From positions 1-7,854 of the forward strand of contig JAITKW010000038.1 of the NCBI GenBank assembly GCA_031278275.1: DNA of 7,854 bases, read 5' to 3'. Positions 1-7,439 of this stretch are shown here, piece after piece (the stretch's first letter is position 1; every line of letters begins with the position of its first letter). The stretch comes from Candidatus Nomurabacteria bacterium (GTDB lineage Bacteria > Patescibacteriota > Saccharimonadia > Saccharimonadales > Saccharimonadaceae). Made by a program: the position numbers and the translations under genes. The notes under the pieces were generated by a model, which saw only the letters and a list, made by a program, of their open reading frames with translations, was not told where the DNA came from and made no database searches.

Positions 1-402
1 ATTATTGGAGTGATGTTTTAAGAAAATAAACATCGTGAGTCCGGCACACCCGATTTTCAATAAAGTCACAACGAAAAAAATAAACGGGAATAAACTTGGG
101 TCAAATAGCAAATACAGCAAATTAAACGGGCTCAACAAATAATAACCAGCAAAACCCAAAGCATTACCACCAATAATATTATTGAAGTTGTACAAAAAAT
201 CATCGTTGCCAAAAATAATATTTTTCAAATAAGTAAAAAACGGGATATATTGTCCTTCAGCGTCATTGGCTAAAACTGACATTTTACCAAATGGCCAAAT
301 ACCGCCGTGCTGCAATTGGCAAACTATGAAAAATAATACAATAGGCAGTAAAAACGCTAACACATATGGCAAAAATAAACGTAGTTTTCTTCGTTTCATC
401 AT
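1..402 (-). CDS. YfhO-family multi-pass membrane protein (GT-C-like), N-terminal 134 residues, cut by left edge
   Basis: Reading the minus strand from the ATG at 402 gives 134 codons open to the window edge, so the gene continues to the left. It begins with a basic stretch (MMKRRK), then a hydrophobic segment at about residues 9-28. A loop follows with the pattern WPFGK (36-40), D47 and GQYIPFF (50-56), and then LLSPFNLLYLLFD (89-101) and a second hydrophobic segment from about 104. This N-terminal pattern matches the bacterial YfhO family as I know it (usually over 800 residues). YfhO of Bacillus subtilis works with the GT2 enzyme CsbB in glycosylation of lipoteichoic acid, and the preceding gene here is a CsbB/DPM1-like GT2 34 bp upstream on the same strand. 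The start could be 402 or 399 (two ATGs in tandem). A TACAAT box lies 5 or 8 nt upstream and there is no Shine-Dalgarno sequence. The sugar and acceptor cannot be inferred. Confidence 0.78.
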   Translation of the reverse strand, partial: MMKRRKLRLFLPYVLAFLLPIVLFFIVCQLQHGGIWPFGKMSVLANDAEGQYIPFFTYLKNIIFGNDDFLYNFNNIIGGNALGFAGYYLLSPFNLLYLLFDPSLFPFIFFVVTLLKIGCAGLTMFIFLKHHSNN

Positions 403-407
403 ACGTT

Positions 408-413
408 ATTGTA
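408..413 (-). promoter_or_regulatory. Extended -10 box of the YfhO-family gene
   Basis: The minus strand reads TGGTACAAT, an extended -10 (TGN before TACAAT), ending 5 nt before the ATG at 402 and 8 nt before the ATG at 399. No clear -35 is visible. If used, the transcript would begin at or next to the start codon. The gene may also be co-transcribed with the GT2 gene upstream. Confidence 0.5.
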
Positions 414-436
414 CCACAGCTGCATTCTGCGTAAAA

Positions 437-1372
437 CTATGAGGACATTCCAGCCAAAATGTTCAGCATGACTTCAAACATGCGTTTATTTTTTCGCACA
501 ATCAAATCGCATATCAAACCAATCGCCACCAAAATCAATGAAACTGCCAAAAACACTATTCCAACGACTAAGGTCGGAAGTTTCAGAACTAGCCCCGTAT
601 TCAGATATTCAACTACTGGTATGATTGTGCCAACAAGTCCGACTACAAAAGCGGGTAGCGCCCAAAAACCAAAAAACAACATTGGCTTATATTCTCTAAC
701 CATGTTAAATATCAAGAGTAAGATTTTTGACCCATCTGGAACTGTACGTAACTTTGAGCTGCTGTCTTTTGACCTCTTTTTATATCGCACTGGTAATTCA
801 CAAATCCGAAACTTGTGATTCAAGGCAAATATTACCATCTCTGTTTCTAATTCAAATCCGTTGGATAATATTGATAAACTTTTGGCAAAACGACGGCTAA
901 AGCCCCTGTATCCCGTCATAACATCATGAATATTTGCGGAAAATATTTTATTCACAATTTTTATTACTAATCTATGACCAACAACATGCCCAAAACGATC
1001 GTTTTGCTTAACGTAGTCTAAACTTAGTCTGTCGCCAAGCACCATGTCAGCATCTCCATCAATTATCATCTTAATCATTTCGCGCGCTTTGTTCGCTGGA
1101 TAAGAATTGTCGCCATCAACTAACAAATAAACGTCCGCATCAATTTCACGAAACATTGTACGCACCACATTTGCTTTGCCTTGCGTCTTTTCACATCGCA
1201 CAATGGCCTTGTGTTTCTTTGCGACCAACTTAGTGTCGTCAGTTGAGTTATTGTCATAAATAAATATCTTAGCCTCAGGAAGATTATTGCGGAAATCATC
1301 AATCACCTTACCAATTGTAACGGCCTCATTGTAGCACGGTATAATTATCGCAATTCTATTATTTTTGACCAT
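437..1372 (-). CDS. Family 2 glycosyltransferase, DPM1/CsbB-like, with two C-terminal membrane helices
   Basis: This 311-residue protein probably transfers a sugar from a nucleotide donor to polyprenyl phosphate on the cytoplasmic face of the membrane. The GT-A fold motifs are in order: IIIPCYNE (9-16), YDNNSTDDT (39-47), KTQGKANVV (62-70), the metal-binding DGD at 86-88, D150 with TGYRGF (153-158), GFELETEM (172-179) and RYKKR...SKLRT (196-210). Two hydrophobic segments follow at about 231-253 and 266-290, which is typical of the CsbB/GtrB type with a membrane anchor. The ATG at 1372 is chosen because a good promoter (TTGAAA, 17 nt, TACAAT) ends 7 nt upstream. The neighbouring YfhO-like and GT-C-like genes would be the natural users of a polyprenyl-linked sugar. 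The sugar identity is unknown. Stop codon is TAG. Confidence 0.9.
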   Translation of the reverse strand: MVKNNRIAIIIPCYNEAVTIGKVIDDFRNNLPEAKIFIYDNNSTDDTKLVAKKHKAIVRCEKTQGKANVVRTMFREIDADVYLLVDGDNSYPANKAREMIKMIIDGDADMVLGDRLSLDYVKQNDRFGHVVGHRLVIKIVNKIFSANIHDVMTGYRGFSRRFAKSLSILSNGFELETEMVIFALNHKFRICELPVRYKKRSKDSSSKLRTVPDGSKILLLIFNMVREYKPMLFFGFWALPAFVVGLVGTIIPVVEYLNTGLVLKLPTLVVGIVFLAVSLILVAIGLICDLIVRKNKRMFEVMLNILAGMSS

Positions 1373-1379
1373 GCGTATA

Positions 1380-1408
1380 ATTGTATCTAATTATGATATA
1401 ATTTTCAA
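1380..1408 (-). promoter_or_regulatory. Promoter of the GT2 gene
   Basis: The minus strand shows TTGAAA (1408-1403), a 17-nt spacer and TACAAT (1385-1380). The ATG follows 7 nt later at 1372, so the expected start of transcription falls on the start codon. The element overlaps the divergent promoter at 1394-1402. Confidence 0.65.
1394..1402 (+). promoter_or_regulatory. Extended -10 promoter of the large membrane protein gene
   Basis: TGATATAAT is a perfect extended -10 (TG at 1394-1395, TATAAT at 1397-1402). The expected start of transcription is about 1409-1413, which coincides with the ATG at 1413. It decides between three in-frame starts (1365, 1371, 1413) because the first two lie upstream of the predicted transcript. 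Confidence 0.6.
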
Positions 1409-1412
1409 AGCT

Positions 1413-3425
1413 ATGATTGTTTGGTCATTTTTCGTGCCACTATTATTGACAGTCCCATTGGTCGCTGTGTTTGTGTTGTTTTCAAAAAACAAATTGAGTT
1501 TTGCATCAGCTCTACCATTAGTATTTATGAGTATCGTCTTAATTATTTACTTGTCCACTATCATTACCCATAACACCCTTATTGGTTTTTGGATAATCAT
1601 AATTTTAGCTTTAATTTCAATTTTTGTGCTCATTTACAAAAAACCATCTTTATCATTTTACAAAAAGTTTTTTAATTTTGGATTTTGGATTTTTCTTGTT
1701 CTTTATGTAATTCTGTTCATTATAAATTACAACCGCCAACTAGTCGGGTGGGACGATTTTATGCATTGGGCACCGTTTGTAAAAGATATTTTGAATCTCA
1801 ATGATTTTTATACATCATCAAATAACCCCGTGCTCGTTACTCACATTGACTACCCGCCAGCTATCCCTTTGTGGCAATCGTTCTGGTGTTATATTTCAGG
1901 TGGATTTCGCGAAGGTTTTTTGTTTTTGTCGTTGGAACTATTGTGTTTTTCATTATTGTTGCCAGCATTTTCAACCATCAAATCTAAAGCTCCTGCCAAA
2001 ATCATTATTTCGGTATTATCATTACTCACAATCGCCTTTTCAATCACATTGATTGATCAATATACGCATAACGAAACCCAAGACACCATTCATTTTTATA
2101 TGATAATTTACTTAGATGCCTTACTGGCATTTTTATGCGCATACGGAATCTATGTTGCTGTTACCGAAAGTAAGACACTTAAAATACAGACTGTCATCAA
2201 ACTATCAATCTTGACATCATTTACTATGCTCAGCAAGCAGTCTGCCGTATTCTTTGCTGGCGTTGTTTTATTAACCTATGTCACAATGCTTATTGTAAAC
2301 GGAAACTTCAAAAAAATATTCCATAAAATCAAAAAGAAACTTAAGGCATGGAAAAATAATCGTTTAGTAATTATTGGGATTGTTTTGGTTTTTGCATTGC
2401 CGATTGTGTGTACTTTGTCATGGCGTGTTATTGTCAATAATATTGATCAAAGTTCTGTCATTTTAGACGATGGCGTATATGTGAATTACCAGTTTAGTAT
2501 TAAAGACATCAATCCTTTCAAAATACCCGCTGTTTTTAATGGCGATTATGGTAACGAGTCGCACCGATTTGCCGCACAAGCCTTTCCAGCGTATATTATT
2601 TCAAATGGAAAAGTTCAAATCCCGTCAGCGTCACCATGGTTTAATAATATTCCACATATAATATTTATATTCATCTTGATTATTTTATTGGGTTTACTTT
2701 GGTTTTATCATAAGCAATCTTTTTCAAAACGGGCTTTCATCACATTATCTATTATTTTATTTGTGTGCTGGGCGCTGTATTTATTTTTGCTATATTGCAC
2801 TTATTTATTTGGTGGATTCCGCGATTGGGAGAGATTCGGTCTAACGTCAGTCGCGCGATATATCGGCACATATCTTTTAGCAGTAGTGTTTCTGATATTT
2901 ATGTTGTTTATCCATTTACAACAATCTAATTTTTTGCGCAATCTTTTAATATTATTCGCCGTTATTTGGGGTTTAATATTCAGCCCAACGCTCTTGCAAG
3001 GGTTTATTTCTAATGACCAGTTCGTGGAAAATAATTGGTTTTTTGAACATATTCCTGAATGGCGCGAAACATTCCAAACGGCGTATGATATTATAGAGCA
3101 AAATCATGATTCGCCTACCAAAATATTATCAACAATTACTCCCGAGCAGAGTCTTGAAAAATTGTACATTCACGCATCAAAATATTATGCTCGCCCAAAT
3201 ACAGTAAATTATATTGAGTCAACTGAAACTGACCCAAAAAAAGTTGAAGATTTATTGCGTCAAAATAATTATTTTATTGTACATTGCGAGCAAGAAGCAT
3301 GTTCTGACATGGCATTTCAAGCCATGCTGGGCGTTGTAGAAAATGACGATATGGTTTTTAGACAAGGTGAGATTTACAAAATACATATAGATGATAAAAA
3401 AATAAAATTAAAATTATTGAACTAA
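1413..3425 (+). CDS. Large polytopic membrane protein, probable GT-C-type glycosyltransferase
   Basis: The protein has 670 residues from the ATG at 1413 (686 if the TTG at 1365 is used). Many hydrophobic segments fill the N-terminal half and the region from about residue 415 to 545, and a soluble tail of about 120 residues follows. After several N-terminal helices comes an outward loop with GWDDFMHWAPFVK (112-124) and HIDYPPAIPLWQ (144-155). Acidic pairs in the first large loop followed by a YPP-type motif are typical of GT-C enzymes that use polyprenyl-linked sugars. A later segment with ERF...SVARYIGTYL (473-488) resembles uncharacterised polytopic proteins in polysaccharide clusters. It is divergent from the GT2 gene with promoters interleaved. 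I do not recognise a characterised orthologue. A flippase or polymerase role is possible. The start at 1413 is preferred because an extended -10 box ends 10 nt upstream. Confidence 0.72.
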   Translation: MIVWSFFVPLLLTVPLVAVFVLFSKNKLSFASALPLVFMSIVLIIYLSTIITHNTLIGFWIIIILALISIFVLIYKKPSLSFYKKFFNFGFWIFLVLYVILFIINYNRQLVGWDDFMHWAPFVKDILNLNDFYTSSNNPVLVTHIDYPPAIPLWQSFWCYISGGFREGFLFLSLELLCFSLLLPAFSTIKSKAPAKIIISVLSLLTIAFSITLIDQYTHNETQDTIHFYMIIYLDALLAFLCAYGIYVAVTESKTLKIQTVIKLSILTSFTMLSKQSAVFFAGVVLLTYVTMLIVNGNFKKIFHKIKKKLKAWKNNRLVIIGIVLVFALPIVCTLSWRVIVNNIDQSSVILDDGVYVNYQFSIKDINPFKIPAVFNGDYGNESHRFAAQAFPAYIISNGKVQIPSASPWFNNIPHIIFIFILIILLGLLWFYHKQSFSKRAFITLSIILFVCWALYLFLLYCTYLFGGFRDWERFGLTSVARYIGTYLLAVVFLIFMLFIHLQQSNFLRNLLILFAVIWGLIFSPTLLQGFISNDQFVENNWFFEHIPEWRETFQTAYDIIEQNHDSPTKILSTITPEQSLEKLYIHASKYYARPNTVNYIESTETDPKKVEDLLRQNNYFIVHCEQEACSDMAFQAMLGVVENDDMVFRQGEIYKIHIDDKKIKLKLLN

Positions 3426-3441
3426 TAGCCATTACGTCTTG

Positions 3442-3447
3442 TATTAT
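3442..3447 (+). promoter_or_regulatory. Possible -10 box of comEC
   Basis: TATTAT ends 7 nt before the ATG at 3455. TTGAAC at 3417-3422 is a possible -35 but with a long 19-nt spacer, and it lies inside the end of the upstream gene. No Shine-Dalgarno sequence precedes the ATG. The spacing matches the other starts in the window. Confidence 0.4.
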
Positions 3448-3454
3448 ATGAATT

Positions 3455-4798
3455 ATGTGCCATTATTTAATAGTGAATAAAAGTTACAAAATTATTCGTT
3501 TTTGGCGGAGTATGTTAATTATGATTTTAGTGGTTATATTATTAACCTTCCGTTTCGCAAGCACCAACCGCAACCAAACCTATGTTTCGCAATTGGCTGG
3601 GGAAACGGTTGAAGTTTCTGGGACGGTTTTTGACGATCCGGATACGGCATCAAATGGGCTGACTAAACTGAGGCTTAATAATTTATATTTTGGGAATGTC
3701 AAAAATGTTGAAGCTAATTTATATGTGACAGTTGGTGACGACAAGGGCATTCAACGCTCGGACAAAGTTACTATTCATGGAAAATTAGTTGAGGGTTTTG
3801 GGTCGTTTGCTGGCTCAATTTATTATGGCGATGCCACAAAAATTGAACGCCCCGTTCCGGGAGATTTGGCTTTGCAGGCACGCGAAATGTTTAGTAACTT
3901 GATTAAAGAAAGAATTGAAGAACCAGAATCAAATTTGGCGTTGGGATATTTGTTGGGAATGCGGCGGGCGTTGCCCAGTGATTTGGTGGAAGTTTTGAAA
4001 ATTACTGGGTTGACGCATATCGTGGTCGCTTCCGGCTATAACCTCACAATTTTGGTGCGTTTTATGCGCCGGATTTTTGGCAAAGTTTCACGCTTTGCCA
4101 GTTTCTTTTTTGCATTAGTTTTGGTGTTTGGTTTTATCGCTATTACTGGCGCTAGCCCCAGCATGGTGCGGGCAGGGATTGTGGCAACCATCAGTTTGGT
4201 GGCTTGGTATTTTGGTCGCGATATTCATCCAGTGCGACTTTTATTGATAACAGCCTTACTGACGTTAATTCTCAACCCTACGTATATTGACGATCTCGGC
4301 TGGCAACTTTCAATGGTGGCATTTGCGGGCGTATTGTTGTTCTCGCCCATCATCACAAAATATTTTTATGACGACAAAAAACCAAACTTTTTCATGCAGA
4401 TTTTGTTGGAAACTCTGAGCGCTACCATTCTCACGCTACCCATTTTGTTATTCAATTTTGGTTTTCTCTCATTAGTCACATTGCCCGCCAATGTTCTGGT
4501 TTTGCCGACTATTCCGTTCGTGATGGCTGTAACATTTTTAACTGGCGTGTTTTTTTGGTTCGCATTTTTATCTCAATTTTTCGCTTTCATTTCATCAATT
4601 ATTCTGAAATATCACATTGCTGTGATGGAGTTTTTTGGCGAACAAAATTGGGCAATCATGGAAGTTAATATCAACATTGTGGCAATGGTGTTTTTGTATG
4701 CAATTATTTTTGCGATTTGGTTTTATATGAAAAAAGTTAGTCATGCTAAACTTCAGGAAGTTAATGTAGTAAAATGGGATTATGAAAAAGAAGATTGA
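3455..4798 (+). CDS. comEC: ComEC/Rec2 competence protein, short form without the beta-lactamase-like domain
   Basis: ComEC forms the inner-membrane channel that carries single-stranded DNA into the cell during natural transformation. This copy is 447 residues, against about 700-800 for full-length ComEC. An N-terminal hydrophobic segment (about 18-33) is followed by an OB-like soluble region (about 48-132) and the polytopic competence domain (about 155-425). Recognisable motifs are LGYLLGMRRALP (163-174), TGLTHIVVASGYNLTIL (184-200), GASPSMVRAGIVA (232-244) and NPTYIDDLGWQLSMVAFAGV (274-293). The protein ends at about the last membrane helix, with no HxHxDH-type metallo-beta-lactamase domain, so the nuclease function is missing or encoded elsewhere. 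An in-frame ATG at 3521 (residue 23) is an alternative start, with GGCGGAG about 10 nt upstream of it. The gene ends in TGA and overlaps tsaE by 17 bp, suggesting one transcription unit. Confidence 0.88.
   Translation: MCHYLIVNKSYKIIRFWRSMLIMILVVILLTFRFASTNRNQTYVSQLAGETVEVSGTVFDDPDTASNGLTKLRLNNLYFGNVKNVEANLYVTVGDDKGIQRSDKVTIHGKLVEGFGSFAGSIYYGDATKIERPVPGDLALQAREMFSNLIKERIEEPESNLALGYLLGMRRALPSDLVEVLKITGLTHIVVASGYNLTILVRFMRRIFGKVSRFASFFFALVLVFGFIAITGASPSMVRAGIVATISLVAWYFGRDIHPVRLLLITALLTLILNPTYIDDLGWQLSMVAFAGVLLFSPIITKYFYDDKKPNFFMQILLETLSATILTLPILLFNFGFLSLVTLPANVLVLPTIPFVMAVTFLTGVFFWFAFLSQFFAFISSIILKYHIAVMEFFGEQNWAIMEVNINIVAMVFLYAIIFAIWFYMKKVSHAKLQEVNVVKWDYEKED
4770..4775 (+). promoter_or_regulatory. 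Possible internal -10 box for tsaE
   Basis: TAAAAT ends 6 nt before the tsaE ATG, inside the 3' end of comEC. No convincing -35 is visible. It fits the spacing seen at other starts, but tsaE may simply be translated from the comEC transcript. Confidence 0.3.
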
Positions 4799-5201
4799 TT
4801 CAGAACAAGATATGATTGATTTCGGCGAAAGTTTCGGCAAGACCTTGCACCCGCCTCAAACCATTGAGTTGATTGGTGACATTGGCGCTGGAAAAACTAC
4901 TTTTGTTAAGGGTTTGGCGAAAGGTCTTGGTGTCAGCGGAGAAATTACTAGCCCCAGTTTCACAATCAACAAACAATATTTTGGAAATAAAGTGATGTTG
5001 TCGCATTATGATTTTTATCGGCTAAAAGATGCCGGTATTATGCGCGATGAATTGATTGATAATGATAATCAAACAATTGTTGTGATTGAATGGGCAAAAA
5101 CTGTGGCGGATATTTTGCCAAAAGATCGTGTCAAAATCGTGATTGCTCTGAATCCCGATGGCACACGTACGGTCAGTTTTTCCCCGCAAGTCGCCAACTA
5201 A
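4782..5201 (+). CDS. tsaE: tRNA threonylcarbamoyladenosine biosynthesis ATPase TsaE
   Basis: TsaE is the small ATPase that works with TsaB and TsaD to make N6-threonylcarbamoyladenosine at position 37 of tRNAs reading ANN codons. At 139 residues the length is normal for the family. The Walker A motif GDIGAGKTT is at 32-40, followed by ITSPSFT (55-61, switch-like), HYDFYRL (75-81) and VIEWAKTV (101-108), the family's usual order. The ATG at 4782 overlaps the end of comEC by 17 bp. Its TAA stop (5199-5201) abuts the stop of the convergent methyltransferase gene with no spacer. No tsaB or tsaD is in the window. The identification is secure. Confidence 0.95.
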   Translation: MKKKIDSEQDMIDFGESFGKTLHPPQTIELIGDIGAGKTTFVKGLAKGLGVSGEITSPSFTINKQYFGNKVMLSHYDFYRLKDAGIMRDELIDNDNQTIVVIEWAKTVADILPKDRVKIVIALNPDGTRTVSFSPQVAN

Positions 5202-7226
5202 TTAACCATTCACCCCAAATATTTTTCCATAGCCATTCCAAAAACTGCTTCTTTGTTGATACATTTTTGAAATAGCGGTATTATATTTTGTCCTCAAGTT
5301 TTCATTATCAACATCAATGCGCAAATCTTTCCAACGCTCCGCAATATTCGGCAAAGTCGTATCCACCAAAACTTTATTATTGATTTGTTCTCTGACAAAT
5401 GTTGAATTGAGAAAGCCGAGCAAAGCAAATGGCGTAAGTTTATGTGGATTATCATCTTTCACTCTAATCACCAAAATCTCTCTCGTCAAAACCGAGTTCA
5501 TATCTTTTTCATAAAGCATGCCAACATCGCCAATACGATAACTACCGCGCCGCACAAACACAATATCTTTTGGCTTTAACGCTTTTTTGGGCGACCATAA
5601 TCGCCGATATTCAATTTCCGGAATGTCGTCAAGCCGATTGTGCGCAACTTCAAGATTCACAATGTCCTTGACTCGCACATAAGGATATTCCCCCAGCCCT
5701 TTCAAGTAATCTTCGGGCGAGCCATGCCCGTCAAACCATTCAATCGTGCCATCTTCCGCTAACTCGCCAAGACTAACCAACTTTTTATTGTCCGATTTAA
5801 TAAAATATGGACGTGCCACCAACAAATCGTTTGCCAATAATTTGCTCGCTGGAATTGTCTTGATAAAGTCAGAATCAACTTTTTGTTCGCCACGCAACAT
5901 TCGTATAATATGCGGCACATCGTCCGCCACCAAATCGGACAATTTGTGATTTTTGTTCAGCCGAAACTTTTGGTTGCCCGAACGGTCATGCCCAATTTCA
6001 TTCACTTTGATGGCAATTATTTTTTCTTGTTGTGGCCGATTTTTTTGAATAAAAACAATGTCAGTTTTGGCATTGTTATATGGTCTGAAAGTGTCATGTG
6101 GCAAATCAATAATATGCGTGATATTATGCCCATAAAAAAGTTTTTCCCGAACGATTTGATTACTCAAAGAATGAAAAATTGTTTCGGGCAAAATGATGCC
6201 CATCGTGCCACCGTCTTTCAAATATTTTTGGCATTGTTCAACAAACGCCAACTCAATTTTGTTGCCAAATTCAAACTTTTTGGCAATCGTGGGGCGCAAT
6301 TTTAATTCCTTGCCAAACGGCGGATTAGTGAGAATAATTTCAAATTGCTTGCCCAAAACCTCGGCTTTAGTCGCGCTTCTCCAAGAACTTTCATTAAGCG
6401 AATCTTCCGCAAAAATGCCACTTTTGCCATCACCAATAATAATCATATAAGCTTTGGCAATTTTGGCTAAAAATGAATCTTTTTCCATACCAATGAGATG
6501 ACTTGTGGCATAAGTTTGCTTTAACTCGTTTTTCGCTTCGTCTGAAATTGGGCGACCATCAATTTCCCGCCACACATGAAACATTCCACTGCTCAAAAAA
6601 CCAGCCGTTCCGCAGGCGGGATCAAAAATCGTTGCGCACTCATTTGGTTTGGCTATTTCAATCATCAATTCAGTAATATTAGCCGGCGTAAAAAATTGAC
6701 CTTGCAAACTTCTGCTGGCGTAACTAATAATGCTTTCAAACGCTTCCGACACTGCGTGGCGTGGCGATTTTTCAAGCGAAAATCTTTGCAGTTGTGTCAC
6801 CACTTTCAAAATAACTTCATCGTCAAGCGTAATTTCATCTGACTCATCAAAAATACTTTTCCAACGTGTTTTTGCTTCGCGAAACTTTTGTTTAATTTTT
6901 TTGGCGGTAATTTTTGCGTCATCATTCCAAACTCTGAAATCCGCAAAATCTTCTGCGTCAAAATAACGTTCGTCATACAATTTAGTAATAATCAAAAGCA
7001 CCAATTGGTTTAATATCATTTCGTTTTGAGTTGTGCCTGACGCATTGGCGGTAATAAAACCTTTCAATTTCCGGAAAATTGACCTTAAATTATTTGTCGG
7101 CACGAGATTTTTTCGCCGAAGCTCATTTTGAACCGGACACCACAACACCGCCTGACGATTTAAGTTCTCAGTTGTAGTTTTTGTTCCCCGCCCAGTCAAA
7201 TAATCAGTTATCACTTCAGTTGCCAT
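5202..7226 (-). CDS. Type I-like N6-adenine DNA methyltransferase fused to one HsdS-like specificity domain
   Basis: The 674-residue protein (677 from a GTG at 7235) should methylate adenine at a specific DNA site. Counting from the ATG at 7226, a helical HsdM-like N-terminal region (about 45-165) is followed by GQFFTP (176-181), the SAM-binding FDPACGTAGFL (201-211) and the catalytic NPPF (301-304), then GIILPETIF (343-351). The C-terminal part (about 484-674) resembles one target-recognition half of HsdS, with YPYVRVKDI (514-522), PKDIVFVRRGSYRIGDVG (552-569) and LGFLNSTFVREQI (603-615). This is an M-S fusion. No PD-(D/E)XK nuclease or helicase motor is visible in it, and no restriction gene is next to it. 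The ATG at 7226 is favoured because a TTGAAC-17-TATAAT promoter places the transcript start after the GTG. It could be an orphan methylase or the modification part of a dispersed system. Confidence 0.88.
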   Translation of the reverse strand: MATEVITDYLTGRGTKTTTENLNRQAVLWCPVQNELRRKNLVPTNNLRSIFRKLKGFITANASGTTQNEMILNQLVLLIITKLYDERYFDAEDFADFRVWNDDAKITAKKIKQKFREAKTRWKSIFDESDEITLDDEVILKVVTQLQRFSLEKSPRHAVSEAFESIISYASRSLQGQFFTPANITELMIEIAKPNECATIFDPACGTAGFLSSGMFHVWREIDGRPISDEAKNELKQTYATSHLIGMEKDSFLAKIAKAYMIIIGDGKSGIFAEDSLNESSWRSATKAEVLGKQFEIILTNPPFGKELKLRPTIAKKFEFGNKIELAFVEQCQKYLKDGGTMGIILPETIFHSLSNQIVREKLFYGHNITHIIDLPHDTFRPYNNAKTDIVFIQKNRPQQEKIIAIKVNEIGHDRSGNQKFRLNKNHKLSDLVADDVPHIIRMLRGEQKVDSDFIKTIPASKLLANDLLVARPYFIKSDNKKLVSLGELAEDGTIEWFDGHGSPEDYLKGLGEYPYVRVKDIVNLEVAHNRLDDIPEIEYRRLWSPKKALKPKDIVFVRRGSYRIGDVGMLYEKDMNSVLTREILVIRVKDDNPHKLTPFALLGFLNSTFVREQINNKVLVDTTLPNIAERWKDLRIDVDNENLRTKYNTAISKMYQQRSSFWNGYGKIFGVNG

Positions 7227-7238
7227 ACTACTCACGAT

Positions 7239-7267
7239 ATTATATCATAAATAGCTACTATGTTCAA
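7239..7267 (-). promoter_or_regulatory. Strong promoter of the methyltransferase gene
   Basis: The minus strand shows TTGAAC (7267-7262), a 17-nt spacer and TATAAT (7244-7239), preceded by TGA to make an extended -10. The predicted start of transcription is about 7231, leaving a leader of only a few nucleotides before the ATG at 7226. The GTG at 7235 lies upstream of that point and so is unlikely to be used. The -35 box overlaps the left arm of an inverted repeat (7264-7270). Confidence 0.7.
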
Positions 7268-7323
7268 CAGTTAAGTACTGGCTGAGCGTCATTGCAAAAT
7301 AAATATCGCAACCAGTCTGTTGA
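7264..7323. repeat. Nested inverted repeat between the methyltransferase and the exported-protein gene
   Basis: The 16-nt right arm GCAACCAGTCTGTTGA (7308-7323) is complementary throughout to three separate left segments: TCAACAG (7264-7270), ACTGG (7277-7281) and TTGC (7292-7295). Unpaired stretches of 6 and 10 nt separate the left segments, and the AT-rich loop is 7296-7307. No T-run follows, so it is not a classical terminator. It could be a structured RNA or a protein-binding site next to the methyltransferase promoter. Function is unknown. Confidence 0.45.
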
Positions 7324-7373
7324 TGGCGCTAATCACAAAATTACGAAGAGGCCCAACTAGCGAAAATCCGCCA
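7324..7373. repeat. Second short inverted-repeat pair in the same spacer
   Basis: TGGCG (7324-7328) is complementary to CGCCA (7369-7373), and CGCTA (7327-7331) to TAGCG (7358-7362). The two stems share bases, so only one can form fully. It directly follows the first nested repeat. The short arms could arise by chance. The rest of the spacer to about 7408 shows nothing I can name. Confidence 0.25.
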
Positions 7374-7408
7374 CCGCAAAAACGAAACTTACCCACAAAT
7401 AAAAAATC

Positions 7409-7439
7409 TTGGCACATTCAAAACAAAATGTGCTATAAT
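7409..7439 (+). promoter_or_regulatory. Promoter of the CT-tract exported protein gene
   Basis: TTGGCA (7409-7414) is a possible -35, and TGCTATAAT (7431-7439) is a perfect extended -10 with a 19-nt spacer between them. The transcript should begin at about 7446, 3 nt before the ATG at 7449. The extended -10 can compensate for the long spacer. Because this promoter is upstream of the CT tract, changes in tract length would act on the reading frame, not on promoter spacing. Confidence 0.7.

Noticed and set aside
459..818. 119-codon plus-strand frame
   Set aside because: It lies opposite the well-conserved GT2 gene, has no family features and is a shadow frame.
4796..4798. TGA recoded as glycine or tryptophan
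   Set aside because: Reading through the TGA at the end of comEC would give a nonsense extension in another frame of the well-conserved tsaE. No family motif in the window needs an in-frame TGA.
5883..6305. Plus-strand frames opposite the methyltransferase (also 5317-5514, 5746-5949, 6193-6450, 6576-6966)
   Set aside because: They overlap each other and the conserved methyltransferase motifs on the minus strand and show no recognisable domain or promoter.
7264..7373. tRNA or rho-independent terminator in the spacer
   Set aside because: No cloverleaf with TTCRA-type arm or CCA end can be drawn, and no T-run follows either inverted repeat on either strand.
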